This document shows positions 53,193 through 61,492 of a stretch of DNA of 64,000 bases, piece by piece (position 1 is the first letter of the stretch; every line of letters begins with the position of its first letter). The position numbers and the translations under genes are program-made. The notes below the pieces were generated by a model, which made no database searches, was not told the origin of the DNA, and worked only from the letters and a program-made list of their open reading frames with translations. Source of the stretch: Sphingobium boeckii (GTDB taxonomy: Bacteria > Pseudomonadota > Alphaproteobacteria > Sphingomonadales > Sphingomonadaceae); assembly GCF_014199215.1 (NCBI RefSeq), contig NZ_JACIJC010000004.1, forward strand, positions 310,001 to 374,000. The letters run 5' to 3'.

Positions 53193-54108
53193 GGGGCTTC
53201 GCCGGATCCGGGGCCGGATCCGCCACCGGCGGCGGCGCGGCCTCGCCGCCCCCCAGTGAATGGACATAGGCCGCCAGCATCTTCACCGTGACCGGCCCCA
53301 GCTTCTCGCCCCAGCGCGGCATCACGCCATAGCGGGCGTTGCTGATCGTTGCGGCAATGCTGTCGCTGTCACCGCCATAGAGCCAGATCGCATCGGTAAG
53401 ATCGGGCGCGCCGAACGGACGCAGACCCTTGCCGGCAGGGCCATGACAGACAGCGCAATTGTCCGTGAAAAGCTGGCCGCCGCGTGCAGAGGCGGCACCG
53501 GCCTTATCCTGTCTGGAAATGGCGCGGACATGAGCGGTGAGATCAGCGATCTGCTTGCCGTCCAATATGGCGTCGCGGCCAAAGGCAGGCATTTGAGACA
53601 TGCGGGTCTGATCGTGATCCGGATTCCGGATGCCATGTTCGATCGTATATTCCAGCGTCTTGAGATCGCCGCCCCACAGCCAGTCATCGTCATTGAGATT
53701 GGGATAGCCCTTGGAACCGGCGGCACCCGATCCGTGGCACTGGACGCAATGCACCTTGAACGCGGCGCGCCCGCCTTCGACGGCGGCCTGCATCAATTCC
53801 GGGTTGGCGGAGAGCTGGTCGATCGGCGTGGCGGCGAGCGCCGCCATGATCGGCGCGCGCCTTCTGGCCTCGGTTTGCATCTCCTTGTCGAAATCGTCAC
53901 GACTGGACCAGCCGAGCGTGCCGCCGGTCGCCCGGTCGATCATCGGCCAGGCGGGATAGAATATCGTGTAGCCGATCGCGAAAACGATGCAGGCATAGAA
54001 GGTCCACAGCCACCAGCGCGGCATGGGCGTATCGAGTTCCTCGATGCCATCCCATTCATGGCCCATCGTCTGCGTGCCGGTGGCTTCGTCGATACGTTTT
54101 TCAGCCAT
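53179..54108 (-). CDS. ccoP: cbb3 oxidase diheme subunit CcoP
   Basis: A 309-residue membrane-anchored cytochrome c with one helix near the N-terminus (WLWTFYACIVFAIGYTIFY) and two heme sites, CVQCH and CAVCH. MPAFG and MPRWG supply the axial methionines. It passes electrons from cytochrome c to CcoO/CcoN. It overlaps ccoQ by 8 bp and ccoG by 14 bp. Confidence 0.95.
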   Translation of the reverse strand: MAEKRIDEATGTQTMGHEWDGIEELDTPMPRWWLWTFYACIVFAIGYTIFYPAWPMIDRATGGTLGWSSRDDFDKEMQTEARRRAPIMAALAATPIDQLSANPELMQAAVEGGRAAFKVHCVQCHGSGAAGSKGYPNLNDDDWLWGGDLKTLEYTIEHGIRNPDHDQTRMSQMPAFGRDAILDGKQIADLTAHVRAISRQDKAGAASARGGQLFTDNCAVCHGPAGKGLRPFGAPDLTDAIWLYGGDSDSIAATISNARYGVMPRWGEKLGPVTVKMLAAYVHSLGGGEAAPPPVADPAPDPAKPHVQP

Positions 54109-54262
54109 TGTGGTGATCCTCGAAGATCATGTGCGCCGCGTCGCGGTGCCGGGCGCTTGCGCCCTTGCGAAAGGTCCAGCCGATGAAGGTGAGAAACAGC
54201 ACGCCCATGAAGACGAGCCCCCAGCTATCGGCGAAATGACGAAGCGTGTCGTAGAGGCTCAC
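54101..54262 (-). CDS. ccoQ: cbb3 oxidase small subunit CcoQ
   Basis: A 53-residue protein starting [20 protein letters not shown], with one membrane helix ([17 protein letters not shown]) and a polar end ([16 protein letters not shown]). CcoQ stabilises the oxidase. The GTG start overlaps the ccoO stop (GTGA). Confidence 0.92.
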   Translation of the reverse strand: MSLYDTLRHFADSWGLVFMGVLFLTFIGWTFRKGASARHRDAAHMIFEDHHNG

Positions 54263-54993
54263 TGCGCCTTCTCCTGCGGTGCGGCGGCCTCGAAATCGAC
54301 GAGCGTGCCGAGCATCTGGAGATAGGCGACCAGCGCATCCATTTCGGTCAGTTCGCCGGGCTTGCCGTCGAAATCTCGGATCTGCGCGTTGGGATAGCGC
54401 TTCTTCAGCCCATCGGTATCCAGCGAGGGATCGGCCTGCGCCTGCAGATCGTCATTCGCAGCCTCGATCGCTTCAGCCGAATAAGGCACGCCGACACGCG
54501 AAAGCGCGGTCAGATGCGCCTTCATGTCCCCGACCTTCAGCGGGCGTTCGGCCAGGAATTGATAGCCTGGCATGATGGATTCGGGGACCACGCTGCGCGG
54601 ATCCTTCAGATGCTGGACATGCCATTCATCCGAATAACGGCCGCCGACACGCGCGATATCCGGCCCGGTGCGCTTCGATCCCCATTGGAACGGGTGATCG
54701 TACATGCTCTCTGCCGCCAGGCTGTAATGCCCATAACGCTCCACCTCGTCGCGGAAGGGGCGGATCATCTGCGAATGGCAATTATAGCAGCCTTCGCGGA
54801 TGTAGATGTTGCGCCCCGCCTGCTCTAGCGGGGTATAGGGGCGCACCCCTTCCACTTTCTCGATCGTGCTATCGATCCAGAAGAGCGGCGCAATCTCCAC
54901 GATGCCGCCGATCGCCACCACCACCAGGGAAAGAACCCCAAGCAGCGTGACATTGCGTTCGATCTTTGCGTGGCTGAAGAATTTGCTCGCCAT
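54259..54993 (-). CDS. ccoO: cbb3 oxidase monoheme subunit CcoO
   Basis: A 244-residue membrane-anchored cytochrome c. One N-terminal helix ([20 protein letters not shown]) is followed by [20 protein letters not shown] with the C-x2-CH heme site, a CcoO hallmark, and later [16 protein letters not shown] and MPGYQFL. It lies 12 bp after ccoN. Confidence 0.96.
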   Translation of the reverse strand: MASKFFSHAKIERNVTLLGVLSLVVVAIGGIVEIAPLFWIDSTIEKVEGVRPYTPLEQAGRNIYIREGCYNCHSQMIRPFRDEVERYGHYSLAAESMYDHPFQWGSKRTGPDIARVGGRYSDEWHVQHLKDPRSVVPESIMPGYQFLAERPLKVGDMKAHLTALSRVGVPYSAEAIEAANDDLQAQADPSLDTDGLKKRYPNAQIRDFDGKPGELTEMDALVAYLQMLGTLVDFEAAAPQEKAQ

Positions 54994-55005
54994 GACTGTC
55001 TGTCC

Positions 55006-56676
55006 TTATGCGGCGGGAATGGCTGTGGCGGCGGGGAGCGGATGATCCTTGGCCGGATCAAAAGCGGCATCGCGCATCGGCTTTTCATCGCGCAATTTGC
55101 CCGCGATGGTCATCCAGATGTTCCACGCCATGATGATCGCACCGGACAGATAAAGCAGGCCACCGGTTGCGCGGATCAGATACATGGGCAGCATCGCACT
55201 CACGACTTCGGAGAAGGCGTAGACGAGATAGCCATCGGCCCCATATTCGCGCCACATCAGCCCCTGCATGATGCCCGCAACCCACATGGCGGCGGCGTAG
55301 AGAACGATGCCGATCGTCGCGAGCCAGAAGTGCCAGTTGACCGCGCGGAGCGAATAGAGCCGGGTGCGGCCCCACAGGCGCGGTGTCATATAGTAAAGCG
55401 CGGCGAAGGTGATCATCCCGTTCCAGCCGAGCGCGCCCGAATGGACATGGCCGATGGTCCAGTCCGTATAATGCGACAGGCTGTTGACCGCCTTGATCGA
55501 CATGAGCGGGCCTTCGAAGGTGCTCATCCCGTAGAAAGCGAGCGCCATCACCATCATGCGGATGATCGGATCGGTGCGGATCTTGTCCCATGCGCCGTTC
55601 AGCGTCATCAGGCCGTTGATCATCCCGCCCCAGCTCGGCATCCACAGCATGATCGAAAAGACCATGCCCAGCGTCTGCGCCCAATCGGGCAATGCGGTGT
55701 AGTGAAGATGGTGCGGACCGGCCCAGATGTAGAGGAAGATCAGCGACCAGAAATGGATGATCGAGAGGCGATAGGAATAGACCGGCCGCTCCGCCTGCTT
55801 GGGCACGAAATAATACATCATGGCCAGGAAGCCGGCGGTGAGGAAGAAGCCCACCGCATTATGGCCATACCACCATTGCGTCAGCGCATCCTGAACGCCC
55901 GCAAAGGCGCTATAGCTCTTGGAGCCGAAGATGCTGACCGGGATCGCCAGATTGTTGACGATATGCAGCATGGCGATGGTGATGATGAAGGAGAGATAGA
56001 ACCAATTGGCCACATAGATATGCGGTTCGCGGCGCTTGATGATCGTCCCGCCGAACACGAGCAGATAACAGACCCAGACGATCGTGAGCCACAGATCGAC
56101 ATACCATTCGGGCTCGGCATATTCCTTGCCTTCGGTGACGCCCATCACATAGCCGGTGGCCGCCAGCACGATGAAGAGCTGATAACCCCAGAAGACGAAG
56201 CGCGCCATCTTCGGAAGGGCAAGGCGCGCGCGGCAGGTGCGCTGCACCACATAGAAACTCGTCGCGATCAGCGCATTGCCGCCGAAGGCGAAGATCACCG
56301 CGGAGGTATGCAGCGGTCGCAGACGCCCGAAGCTGGTATATTCAAGCCCCAGGTTGAGCGCGGGAAAGGCAAGCTGCAACGCGATGAACAGCCCGACCAG
56401 GAATCCGGCCAGCCCCCAGAACACCGTGGCGATCACGCCCCAGCGGACCGGATCATCATCATAGAGACCCTGGTCCGCGGGCATGTTCAGCGCGCCACGG
56501 GCCAGCGCCGCATAGTCCGCGCCTTTCATCCCGGCCCCCATCGCGATCAATGCGGCCAGGCCGATGATCACCATATGGACCGAATAGCCAGGATCCTGAG
56601 ACAGCGCGAAGCCCGTCAGCGCGAGCAGCGCGATGAGCATCCACCCCGCGCTCTTCATCACCAATTTATCCATCAA
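55006..56676 (-). CDS. ccoN: cbb3 cytochrome c oxidase catalytic subunit CcoN
   Basis: A 556-residue heme-copper oxidase with about twelve helices. It has the family His residues: [19 protein letters not shown] (low-spin heme), [20 protein letters not shown] (copper-B) and [14 protein letters not shown]. It is the terminal oxidase for respiration at low oxygen. It begins 24 bp after fnr; a degenerate Fnr half-palindrome overlaps the end of fnr just upstream. The structural genes run ccoN-O-Q-P. Confidence 0.96.
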   Translation of the reverse strand: MMDKLVMKSAGWMLIALLALTGFALSQDPGYSVHMVIIGLAALIAMGAGMKGADYAALARGALNMPADQGLYDDDPVRWGVIATVFWGLAGFLVGLFIALQLAFPALNLGLEYTSFGRLRPLHTSAVIFAFGGNALIATSFYVVQRTCRARLALPKMARFVFWGYQLFIVLAATGYVMGVTEGKEYAEPEWYVDLWLTIVWVCYLLVFGGTIIKRREPHIYVANWFYLSFIITIAMLHIVNNLAIPVSIFGSKSYSAFAGVQDALTQWWYGHNAVGFFLTAGFLAMMYYFVPKQAERPVYSYRLSIIHFWSLIFLYIWAGPHHLHYTALPDWAQTLGMVFSIMLWMPSWGGMINGLMTLNGAWDKIRTDPIIRMMVMALAFYGMSTFEGPLMSIKAVNSLSHYTDWTIGHVHSGALGWNGMITFAALYYMTPRLWGRTRLYSLRAVNWHFWLATIGIVLYAAAMWVAGIMQGLMWREYGADGYLVYAFSEVVSAMLPMYLIRATGGLLYLSGAIIMAWNIWMTIAGKLRDEKPMRDAAFDPAKDHPLPAATAIPAA

Positions 56677-56690
56677 CCAATTCCCTCTGC

Positions 56691-56704
56691 GCGATCTGGA
56701 TCAA
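56691..56704. promoter_or_regulatory. Degenerate Fnr-type box upstream of ccoN
   Basis: On the minus strand it reads TTGATCCAGATCGC: the first half TTGAT is perfect, the second half ATCGC matches three of five. It overlaps the last codons of fnr, 15-28 bp before the ccoN ATG, which is close for an activator site. Tentative. Confidence 0.35.
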
Positions 56705-57435
56705 TGCGGTCGATTGCCGGGCTGTTCGCCCGCAATGGCCCGAAGCGTTTCCATGTCGCGGATTTCGAAAATGTCGCGCGATGGCATGGCGATGAGCCCG
56801 GCGCTCTTGATCTTGCCGAGCTGGCGACTGACCGTCTCGATCGTGAGGCCCGCCAGATCCGCCATCTGCCCGCGGCTGAGCGGGAAGGCGTGGCGGGTGC
56901 TTGTGCTTTCCCCCGCAAAATCCACGAGCAGCGCCGCCACGCGCTCGATCGCCGTGCCGCGCCCGATCATGAGCAGCCAGCGCCGGGCACGATCGAGATC
57001 GGCCAGCGCACGCTCCAGCAGCGCCGCCCCCACTTCCGGATGATGTTCGGCCATCGCGACAAAGGCGCTGCGCGGAAACAGGCAGATTTCGACCGGATTG
57101 AGCGCAATGGCGGAAAAGGCGCTGGCCTTGTCGTCGATCCGGCCGATAAAGCCGCCGGCGCCGACGATACCCAGAATCTGCTCACGCCCATCGGCCGTTG
57201 TGGCGCTCAGCTTCACCGTGCCGCTCAGCACATTGGCGACAGCGCTTGCCGTTTCTCCCTGCCAGAGGATCGTCTGACCCTTGGCGATGGCGCGTCGCCG
57301 GCCCATGCGGTGAAGCTCCCCGCGCCCCTCCGCACCGAGCCGCGCGCAGATGGTTCCGGCGCTGAGCGCACAGGCCTCGCACTCCGTTTGCGCTTGCGGC
57401 TGGCTCGCCGCCAAAGCCTGGATCAATGCTGTCAT
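56701..57435 (-). CDS. fnr: Fnr/FixK-family transcription regulator with Fe-S cysteines
   Basis: A 244-residue Crp/Fnr protein. Cys19, Cys22 and Cys30 (ECEACALSAGTIC) plus Cys118 (NPVEICLF) give the four ligands of an oxygen-labile 4Fe-4S cluster, with the C-x2-C-x7-C spacing of FnrL-like proteins. The cNMP-like barrel lies at about 45-130. The HTH reads LSRGQMADLAGLTIETVSRQ; its E-T-V-S-R is the reader for TTGAT half-sites. It should activate cco and the hemN/ompW boxes at low oxygen. It lies directly upstream of ccoN on the same strand. Confidence 0.93.
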   Translation of the reverse strand: MTALIQALAASQPQAQTECEACALSAGTICARLGAEGRGELHRMGRRRAIAKGQTILWQGETASAVANVLSGTVKLSATTADGREQILGIVGAGGFIGRIDDKASAFSAIALNPVEICLFPRSAFVAMAEHHPEVGAALLERALADLDRARRWLLMIGRGTAIERVAALLVDFAGESTSTRHAFPLSRGQMADLAGLTIETVSRQLGKIKSAGLIAMPSRDIFEIRDMETLRAIAGEQPGNRPH

Positions 57436-57646
57436 GGTCGTGTCACCAGGGGGCGCTCAGACCGGATGCGTCTTCGCTCCTGCCCCCGCACTGCCAATGA
57501 CAATGGGGGCGTTTCGCAGATATACGGAGTTTCCCGTACTATCGCTGGATTCCGGATGCGACTGCTGAATATCTAGCAGCCTCAAACCTTGATATTCTGG
57601 CGGGATCGACGGGCGCGCAAACGTCTTCCAGCGCCTTCGCTTCAGA

Positions 57647-59089
57647 TCAGGCCGTCATCACTTCCAGCGCCACGCGTTCGGAGGATTCGAACGCACCTTC
57701 AAGGCCGCGCGCGCCGACCGCAGTATGCTCGCCACAGAAATGGATGCGGCCCGCTGGCGCGGCCATGCCCGCGGCAAATGCGGCGATCTGCCCCGGTGCG
57801 AAATAGCACCAATCCCCCATGTTGAAGCGTTCGGACGCCCAGCTATGGATCGCCGCGCCCTTCACCTTGCCCTTGGCGGCGGGGCGCAGCGCTTCCAGGC
57901 GCTGCACGACATATTGCAGCGCTGCATCCTTGCCCATCGCATCCCAATAATAGGCAAGCTGCCCCCGCGCCTGGACTGTGAGGCCCGTAATCGCGGTGGG
58001 ATTGGCTGGATCGCTGCCAAAGCGCTGCGGCATCACCACGCCCAGGTGATCATCAGTGAACATGCCCGGCGCAAAGCCGTCGCTTTCCCAGAAAGGCTCC
58101 GTGAAAGTCAGAAACGCAATCGTGATCGGGTTATACCGCAATGTCGTCACCGCCAGCGCCTGGCTGCCGGAAAGGCCGGGCGTGATGGCGATATGACGGA
58201 GCGTGGAGAAAGGCAGCGAGCAGATCACGCGCGGTGCGGTATAGACCGATCCATCGGCGCAGCGCACTTCGGCCATGCCCGTCTGGCTGTCGATCGCGAC
58301 CACTTCCTTGCCGAACAGAAGATCGCCCTTGAGCAGCTTGGCCATACCGATCGGCAATTTGATATTGCCGCCCTTCACCGCCAGCGAACGCGGCCCCGCT
58401 GCGATCTGCCCTGCGATGAATCCGTCGTTAAACTCAAGCATCAGCGCCGAAACATCATAAGCCGAGGTGCCGTAATAAGGTGACACATCGTGCGCGAGGC
58501 GGATCGCGGCGTCGTTCAGCCCCTGCGCTTTCAGGAAGCTGTGCAGCGAAATATCCAGCGCGGCATTGGCGGGATCGTTCCAGGTGTTGAAATCCGGAAG
58601 TCGGTTATGCTGATGCACCAGGCGGTTGACCACTTCCCAGGGCATCGCCGTCTTCAACGCATCGGGAAAGGGATTGAGCGGCGAACGCGCCCATTCTTCC
58701 TTCGAGATCCTTTTGCCACCCAGATATAATTCCTGAGAACTGCCGCCGAAGCGTGGCGAGATATTCTCCAGCTCGACGCCCGCACGCATCGCCGCATCGA
58801 TTCCGCGACCATAGCCTTCGCCCATGGAATTGAATCCCATCTCGGGATAGCCAGGCTGATCCATCAGCGTCAACACGCGACCGCCCACGCGCTGACGCCC
58901 TTCGAGCACCAGCACCTTCATGCCTTCCTGTTCCAGCAGCCACGCGGCGTTGAGGCCGGAGACGCCCGCGCCCAGCACAATCGCGTCGAGCGCTTTGGGC
59001 TTCGCAGCGCGCGCCACGCCAGAGCCGACGGAGGCGGCCAATCCGATGGCAGCCGCGCCAATAGCGAAATCTCGACGCGTCAGATCCAC
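57647..59089 (-). CDS. Flavin-containing amine oxidase, Tat-exported
   Basis: A 480-residue FAD enzyme of the monoamine oxidase family. A twin-arginine signal (TRRDFAIGAAAIGLAASVGS) directs it to the periplasm. The FAD-binding motif is IVLGAGVSGLNAAWLLE, followed by VLVLEGRQRVGGRVLTL. The C-terminal FAD segment is RIHFCGEHTAVGARGLEGAF. Substrate unknown; it could oxidise an amine or act as a dehydrogenase passing electrons to the cytochrome c encoded by the divergent gene. Confidence 0.88.
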   Translation of the reverse strand: MDLTRRDFAIGAAAIGLAASVGSGVARAAKPKALDAIVLGAGVSGLNAAWLLEQEGMKVLVLEGRQRVGGRVLTLMDQPGYPEMGFNSMGEGYGRGIDAAMRAGVELENISPRFGGSSQELYLGGKRISKEEWARSPLNPFPDALKTAMPWEVVNRLVHQHNRLPDFNTWNDPANAALDISLHSFLKAQGLNDAAIRLAHDVSPYYGTSAYDVSALMLEFNDGFIAGQIAAGPRSLAVKGGNIKLPIGMAKLLKGDLLFGKEVVAIDSQTGMAEVRCADGSVYTAPRVICSLPFSTLRHIAITPGLSGSQALAVTTLRYNPITIAFLTFTEPFWESDGFAPGMFTDDHLGVVMPQRFGSDPANPTAITGLTVQARGQLAYYWDAMGKDAALQYVVQRLEALRPAAKGKVKGAAIHSWASERFNMGDWCYFAPGQIAAFAAGMAAPAGRIHFCGEHTAVGARGLEGAFESSERVALEVMTA

Positions 59090-59319
59090 CGGTCTCTCCT
59101 GTCAGGCTGAATGCAGCGTATCATCCACACATTGACGACCGTGAAGTCGATTCAGCGTGAAATGCTGATCACCTGACGAATAATTTTAATCCCCCGCGAT
59201 CGGCTTGGGCTGCGCCCGATAGATTGGACTTTGAAACCGCGGCAGTCGATCAGTTCAGCCCACAGCAATCGCGCCTGCCGCAGCATCGCAACACATTCAC
59301 CGACCGCAGGATAATCAGT

Positions 59320-59754
59320 ATGAACCACCCTCTCCCTTTCGCCATTCTCTGCGGGGCCGCGGTTGCGCTGACCCTGTCCGTTGCGGATCGCTCGACAGCC
59401 GCCGCGCCGCTGCCATTCATGCTGCAAGCAGCGACGGCCAAAGGCGATCCTGCAATCGGTGCCAAGCTGTTTCTTCAATGCCGGGCCTGTCACACGATCA
59501 ACGTCGGCGGCCGCAATGGCGTCGGGCCGAATCTGGCCGGCGTGATGGGCGCGAAAGCGGCGTTCCATCCCGGCTATAAATATTCGCCTGCCATGGAAAA
59601 GACGCGCATCACCTGGACCGCTGCGACGATGGATGCCTGGCTGAAGCGCCCCTCGGCCCTTATTCCCGGAACCAAGATGATGTATCCGGGGATGGCCGAT
59701 CCCAAGGCCCGGGCCAATATGATCGCTTATCTCGCAACGCTGAAGGGCAAGTGA
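59320..59754 (+). CDS. Periplasmic cytochrome c, class I
   Basis: A 144-residue exported monoheme cytochrome. The signal runs through FAILCGAAVALTLSV. The heme site is CRACH in KLFLQCRACHTINVGG, followed by GVGPNLAGVMG and the Met ligand region GTKMMYPGM, as in mitochondrial-type cytochrome c. The ATG at 59320 has AGGA upstream and opens the signal; the frame from 59224 is rejected. Its stop overlaps the next start by one base (TGATG). Confidence 0.9.
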   Translation: MNHPLPFAILCGAAVALTLSVADRSTAAAPLPFMLQAATAKGDPAIGAKLFLQCRACHTINVGGRNGVGPNLAGVMGAKAAFHPGYKYSPAMEKTRITWTAATMDAWLKRPSALIPGTKMMYPGMADPKARANMIAYLATLKGK

Positions 59755-60713
59755 TGCAGCGCTGGCGCATGGCGACGGCGATCGCCGCGATGATGCTGAT
59801 TTCGCCGTCATCTCATGCCGCGCCGCCTGAAAGCGGCACGCCCTATCTCTCCGTCGCACAGCTCCGCGGACTCTATGACGATCCCGCGGGCCATATCGCG
59901 GTGATCGAGGGGATGGAGGTCTATTATAAGGATGAGGGCAAAGGCCCGGCCATTCTGATGGTGCATGGATCGCGCAGTTCGCTCCGGCAATGGGACGATG
60001 TAGCGGCGAAACTCACCGACCGTTATCGCGTGATCCGATACGATATTCCCGCCGCCGGCCTTTCCGGCACCGTGACGGACGCGCAGGCGGCGGCGGTGCA
60101 GCCCACAGATATCGCGGAGAAGCTCCTCGCGCAGCTCGGCGTGGATCACATCACCTTCGTGGGCGTCTCCAGCGGGGGCACGCTGGGCATGTATCTGGCT
60201 GCGAAGCGCCCCGATCTGGTCGATCGCCTCATCATGGCGAACACGCCGGCCGATCCCGTCAAGACCGATCACCTCAAGCCCACCCCTTCATGGGCGCAGG
60301 CGCTTCAACGAGCGGCGGACACCAAATTCGAAGACCAGGATTATTGGAAGGAATATCTGACATTTTTCTCCGGCGACGGCCGCCGCATCGGCCCCGCGAA
60401 GATCAAAGCCTATTACGATCTCAACCGCCGCAATCCCGAAAAGCACATGATCGCGCTTGTCGCCAAGATCGGTGATGGCAAGGCCGCAAAGGTCGCCATG
60501 GCGCAGGTCAAGGCACCGACGCTGCTGATCTGGGGCGGTGCCGATCCTTTGCTGACCCCGCCAGCCGCCAACGCGCTGGAACGCTATCTGACCGGCACCC
60601 AGGTCTCCAAGATATTCATGCCTGACGTCGGCCATTATCCGCCGCTGGAAGCGCCCGAGCGCTTCGCCCAGATCGTCGCCGCCTATATCGAAGCCGCAAC
60701 CCCCGCGCCGTGA
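59754..60713 (+). CDS. Alpha/beta hydrolase, exported
   Basis: A 319-residue hydrolase with an N-terminal signal (TAIAAMMLISPSSHA). HGSRSSLRQWDDV is the oxyanion-side HG motif, the nucleophile Ser is in VGVSSGGTLG, the acid in GGADPLLTP and the His in DVGHYPPLEAPERFA. Esterase, epoxide or lactone activity cannot be decided. It is coupled to the cytochrome c gene through TGATG, so the two are made together. The likely site of action is the periplasm. Confidence 0.87.
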   Translation: MQRWRMATAIAAMMLISPSSHAAPPESGTPYLSVAQLRGLYDDPAGHIAVIEGMEVYYKDEGKGPAILMVHGSRSSLRQWDDVAAKLTDRYRVIRYDIPAAGLSGTVTDAQAAAVQPTDIAEKLLAQLGVDHITFVGVSSGGTLGMYLAAKRPDLVDRLIMANTPADPVKTDHLKPTPSWAQALQRAADTKFEDQDYWKEYLTFFSGDGRRIGPAKIKAYYDLNRRNPEKHMIALVAKIGDGKAAKVAMAQVKAPTLLIWGGADPLLTPPAANALERYLTGTQVSKIFMPDVGHYPPLEAPERFAQIVAAYIEAATPAP

Positions 60714-60822
60714 GCGCCCTCTTGGGCTGCATGCCGATAGTCACTGTGTGGATATAGCGTTCATCCCGGTGGGAGTGCGGATAGCGCGCCGATATGCTCC
60801 AGGGAGCAAGCGGGAGAAACAA

Positions 60823-61347
60823 GTGACTGAAGCACTGAACAAGCCGGGCGTCCGCGACGCGATGCCCATTCTGGTGAGCAATGAAGGCGTCTGGGAAGGC
60901 TGGTATCGCTATTATGATGCCGCCACCGGCAAGCTGATCGACGAGCATCGCTCTCGCCTGATCTGCCGCCTGTTTCACAAGGACGGCGTTGATCATTATC
61001 ACCAGACGAACCATTATTTCTGGGACGATGGCCGCGTCGATGTGCGCGATTTTCCGGCCTGGTATGAAAATGGCCGGATCTGGTGGGACAATGATCTGAT
61101 CAAGGGCTGGGCCGCACAGATGCAGCCAGACGATTTCAACCGTTCGACCTGCCTCAATTGGACGCGCAAGGACGAGCCGGGCATCTATCTCTACGAGATG
61201 ATCCAGAATAACGACGCTCGCACGCATCGCGCGCGGACATGGCAGTGGTTCAGGGACGGTCTCTGCTATCAGCGCACGTTGATCGACGAGAAGTTCGTCA
61301 CCAAGGATTGGGCCAATTTCACCGATCATTCAGCCCCGAAGATCTGA
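60823..61347 (+). CDS. DUF3598-like (calycin-type) protein
   Basis: A 174-residue cytoplasmic protein rich in Trp and Tyr: NEGVWEGWYRYYDAATGKLI, HHYFWDDGRVDVRDFPAWYE-like strands and YLYEMIQNNDARTHRARTWQ. The pattern fits a small lipocalin/calycin barrel; DUF3598 is my best guess and is not certain. I chose the GTG at 60823 because GGGAG lies eight bases upstream; a GTG at 60748 would add 25 residues. It follows the hydrolase by 109 bp and precedes the convergent TonB receptor gene. Confidence 0.6.
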   Translation: MTEALNKPGVRDAMPILVSNEGVWEGWYRYYDAATGKLIDEHRSRLICRLFHKDGVDHYHQTNHYFWDDGRVDVRDFPAWYENGRIWWDNDLIKGWAAQMQPDDFNRSTCLNWTRKDEPGIYLYEMIQNNDARTHRARTWQWFRDGLCYQRTLIDEKFVTKDWANFTDHSAPKI

Positions 61348-61386
61348 GTCCGTTCCAAACACCTGAAAGACATCGCGACCAAAAAG

Positions 61387-61418
61387 AACGCCGGCTCCTA
61401 TGGGGCCGGCGTTTTGCT
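61387..61418. terminator. Terminator after the calycin-like gene
   Basis: AACGCCGGC (61387-61395) pairs perfectly with GCCGGCGTT (61405-61413), followed by TTTG and T-rich sequence. An A-run on the left may allow leftward use too. Confidence 0.8.
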
Positions 61419-61462
61419 TTTGGTGCATGAGGATGGCGCGATATCCGCGCATCCGAAGAAAA

Positions 61463-61486
61463 CGGGAGGGTGCGAACACCCTCCCG
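61463..61486 (-). terminator. Terminator after the TonB receptor gene
   Basis: CGGGAGGGTG (61463-61472) and CACCCTCCCG (61477-61486) form a perfect 10-bp stem with a 4-nt loop. Leftward, TTTTCTTC follows. It lies just past the TonB receptor stop. Confidence 0.82.
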
Positions 61487-61492
61487 GAGACC

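Noticed and set aside
54970-57576. An 868-residue plus-strand frame across ccoN and fnr
   Set aside because: It is a His/Arg/Asp-rich shadow of ccoN and fnr on the other strand; those have full domain evidence.
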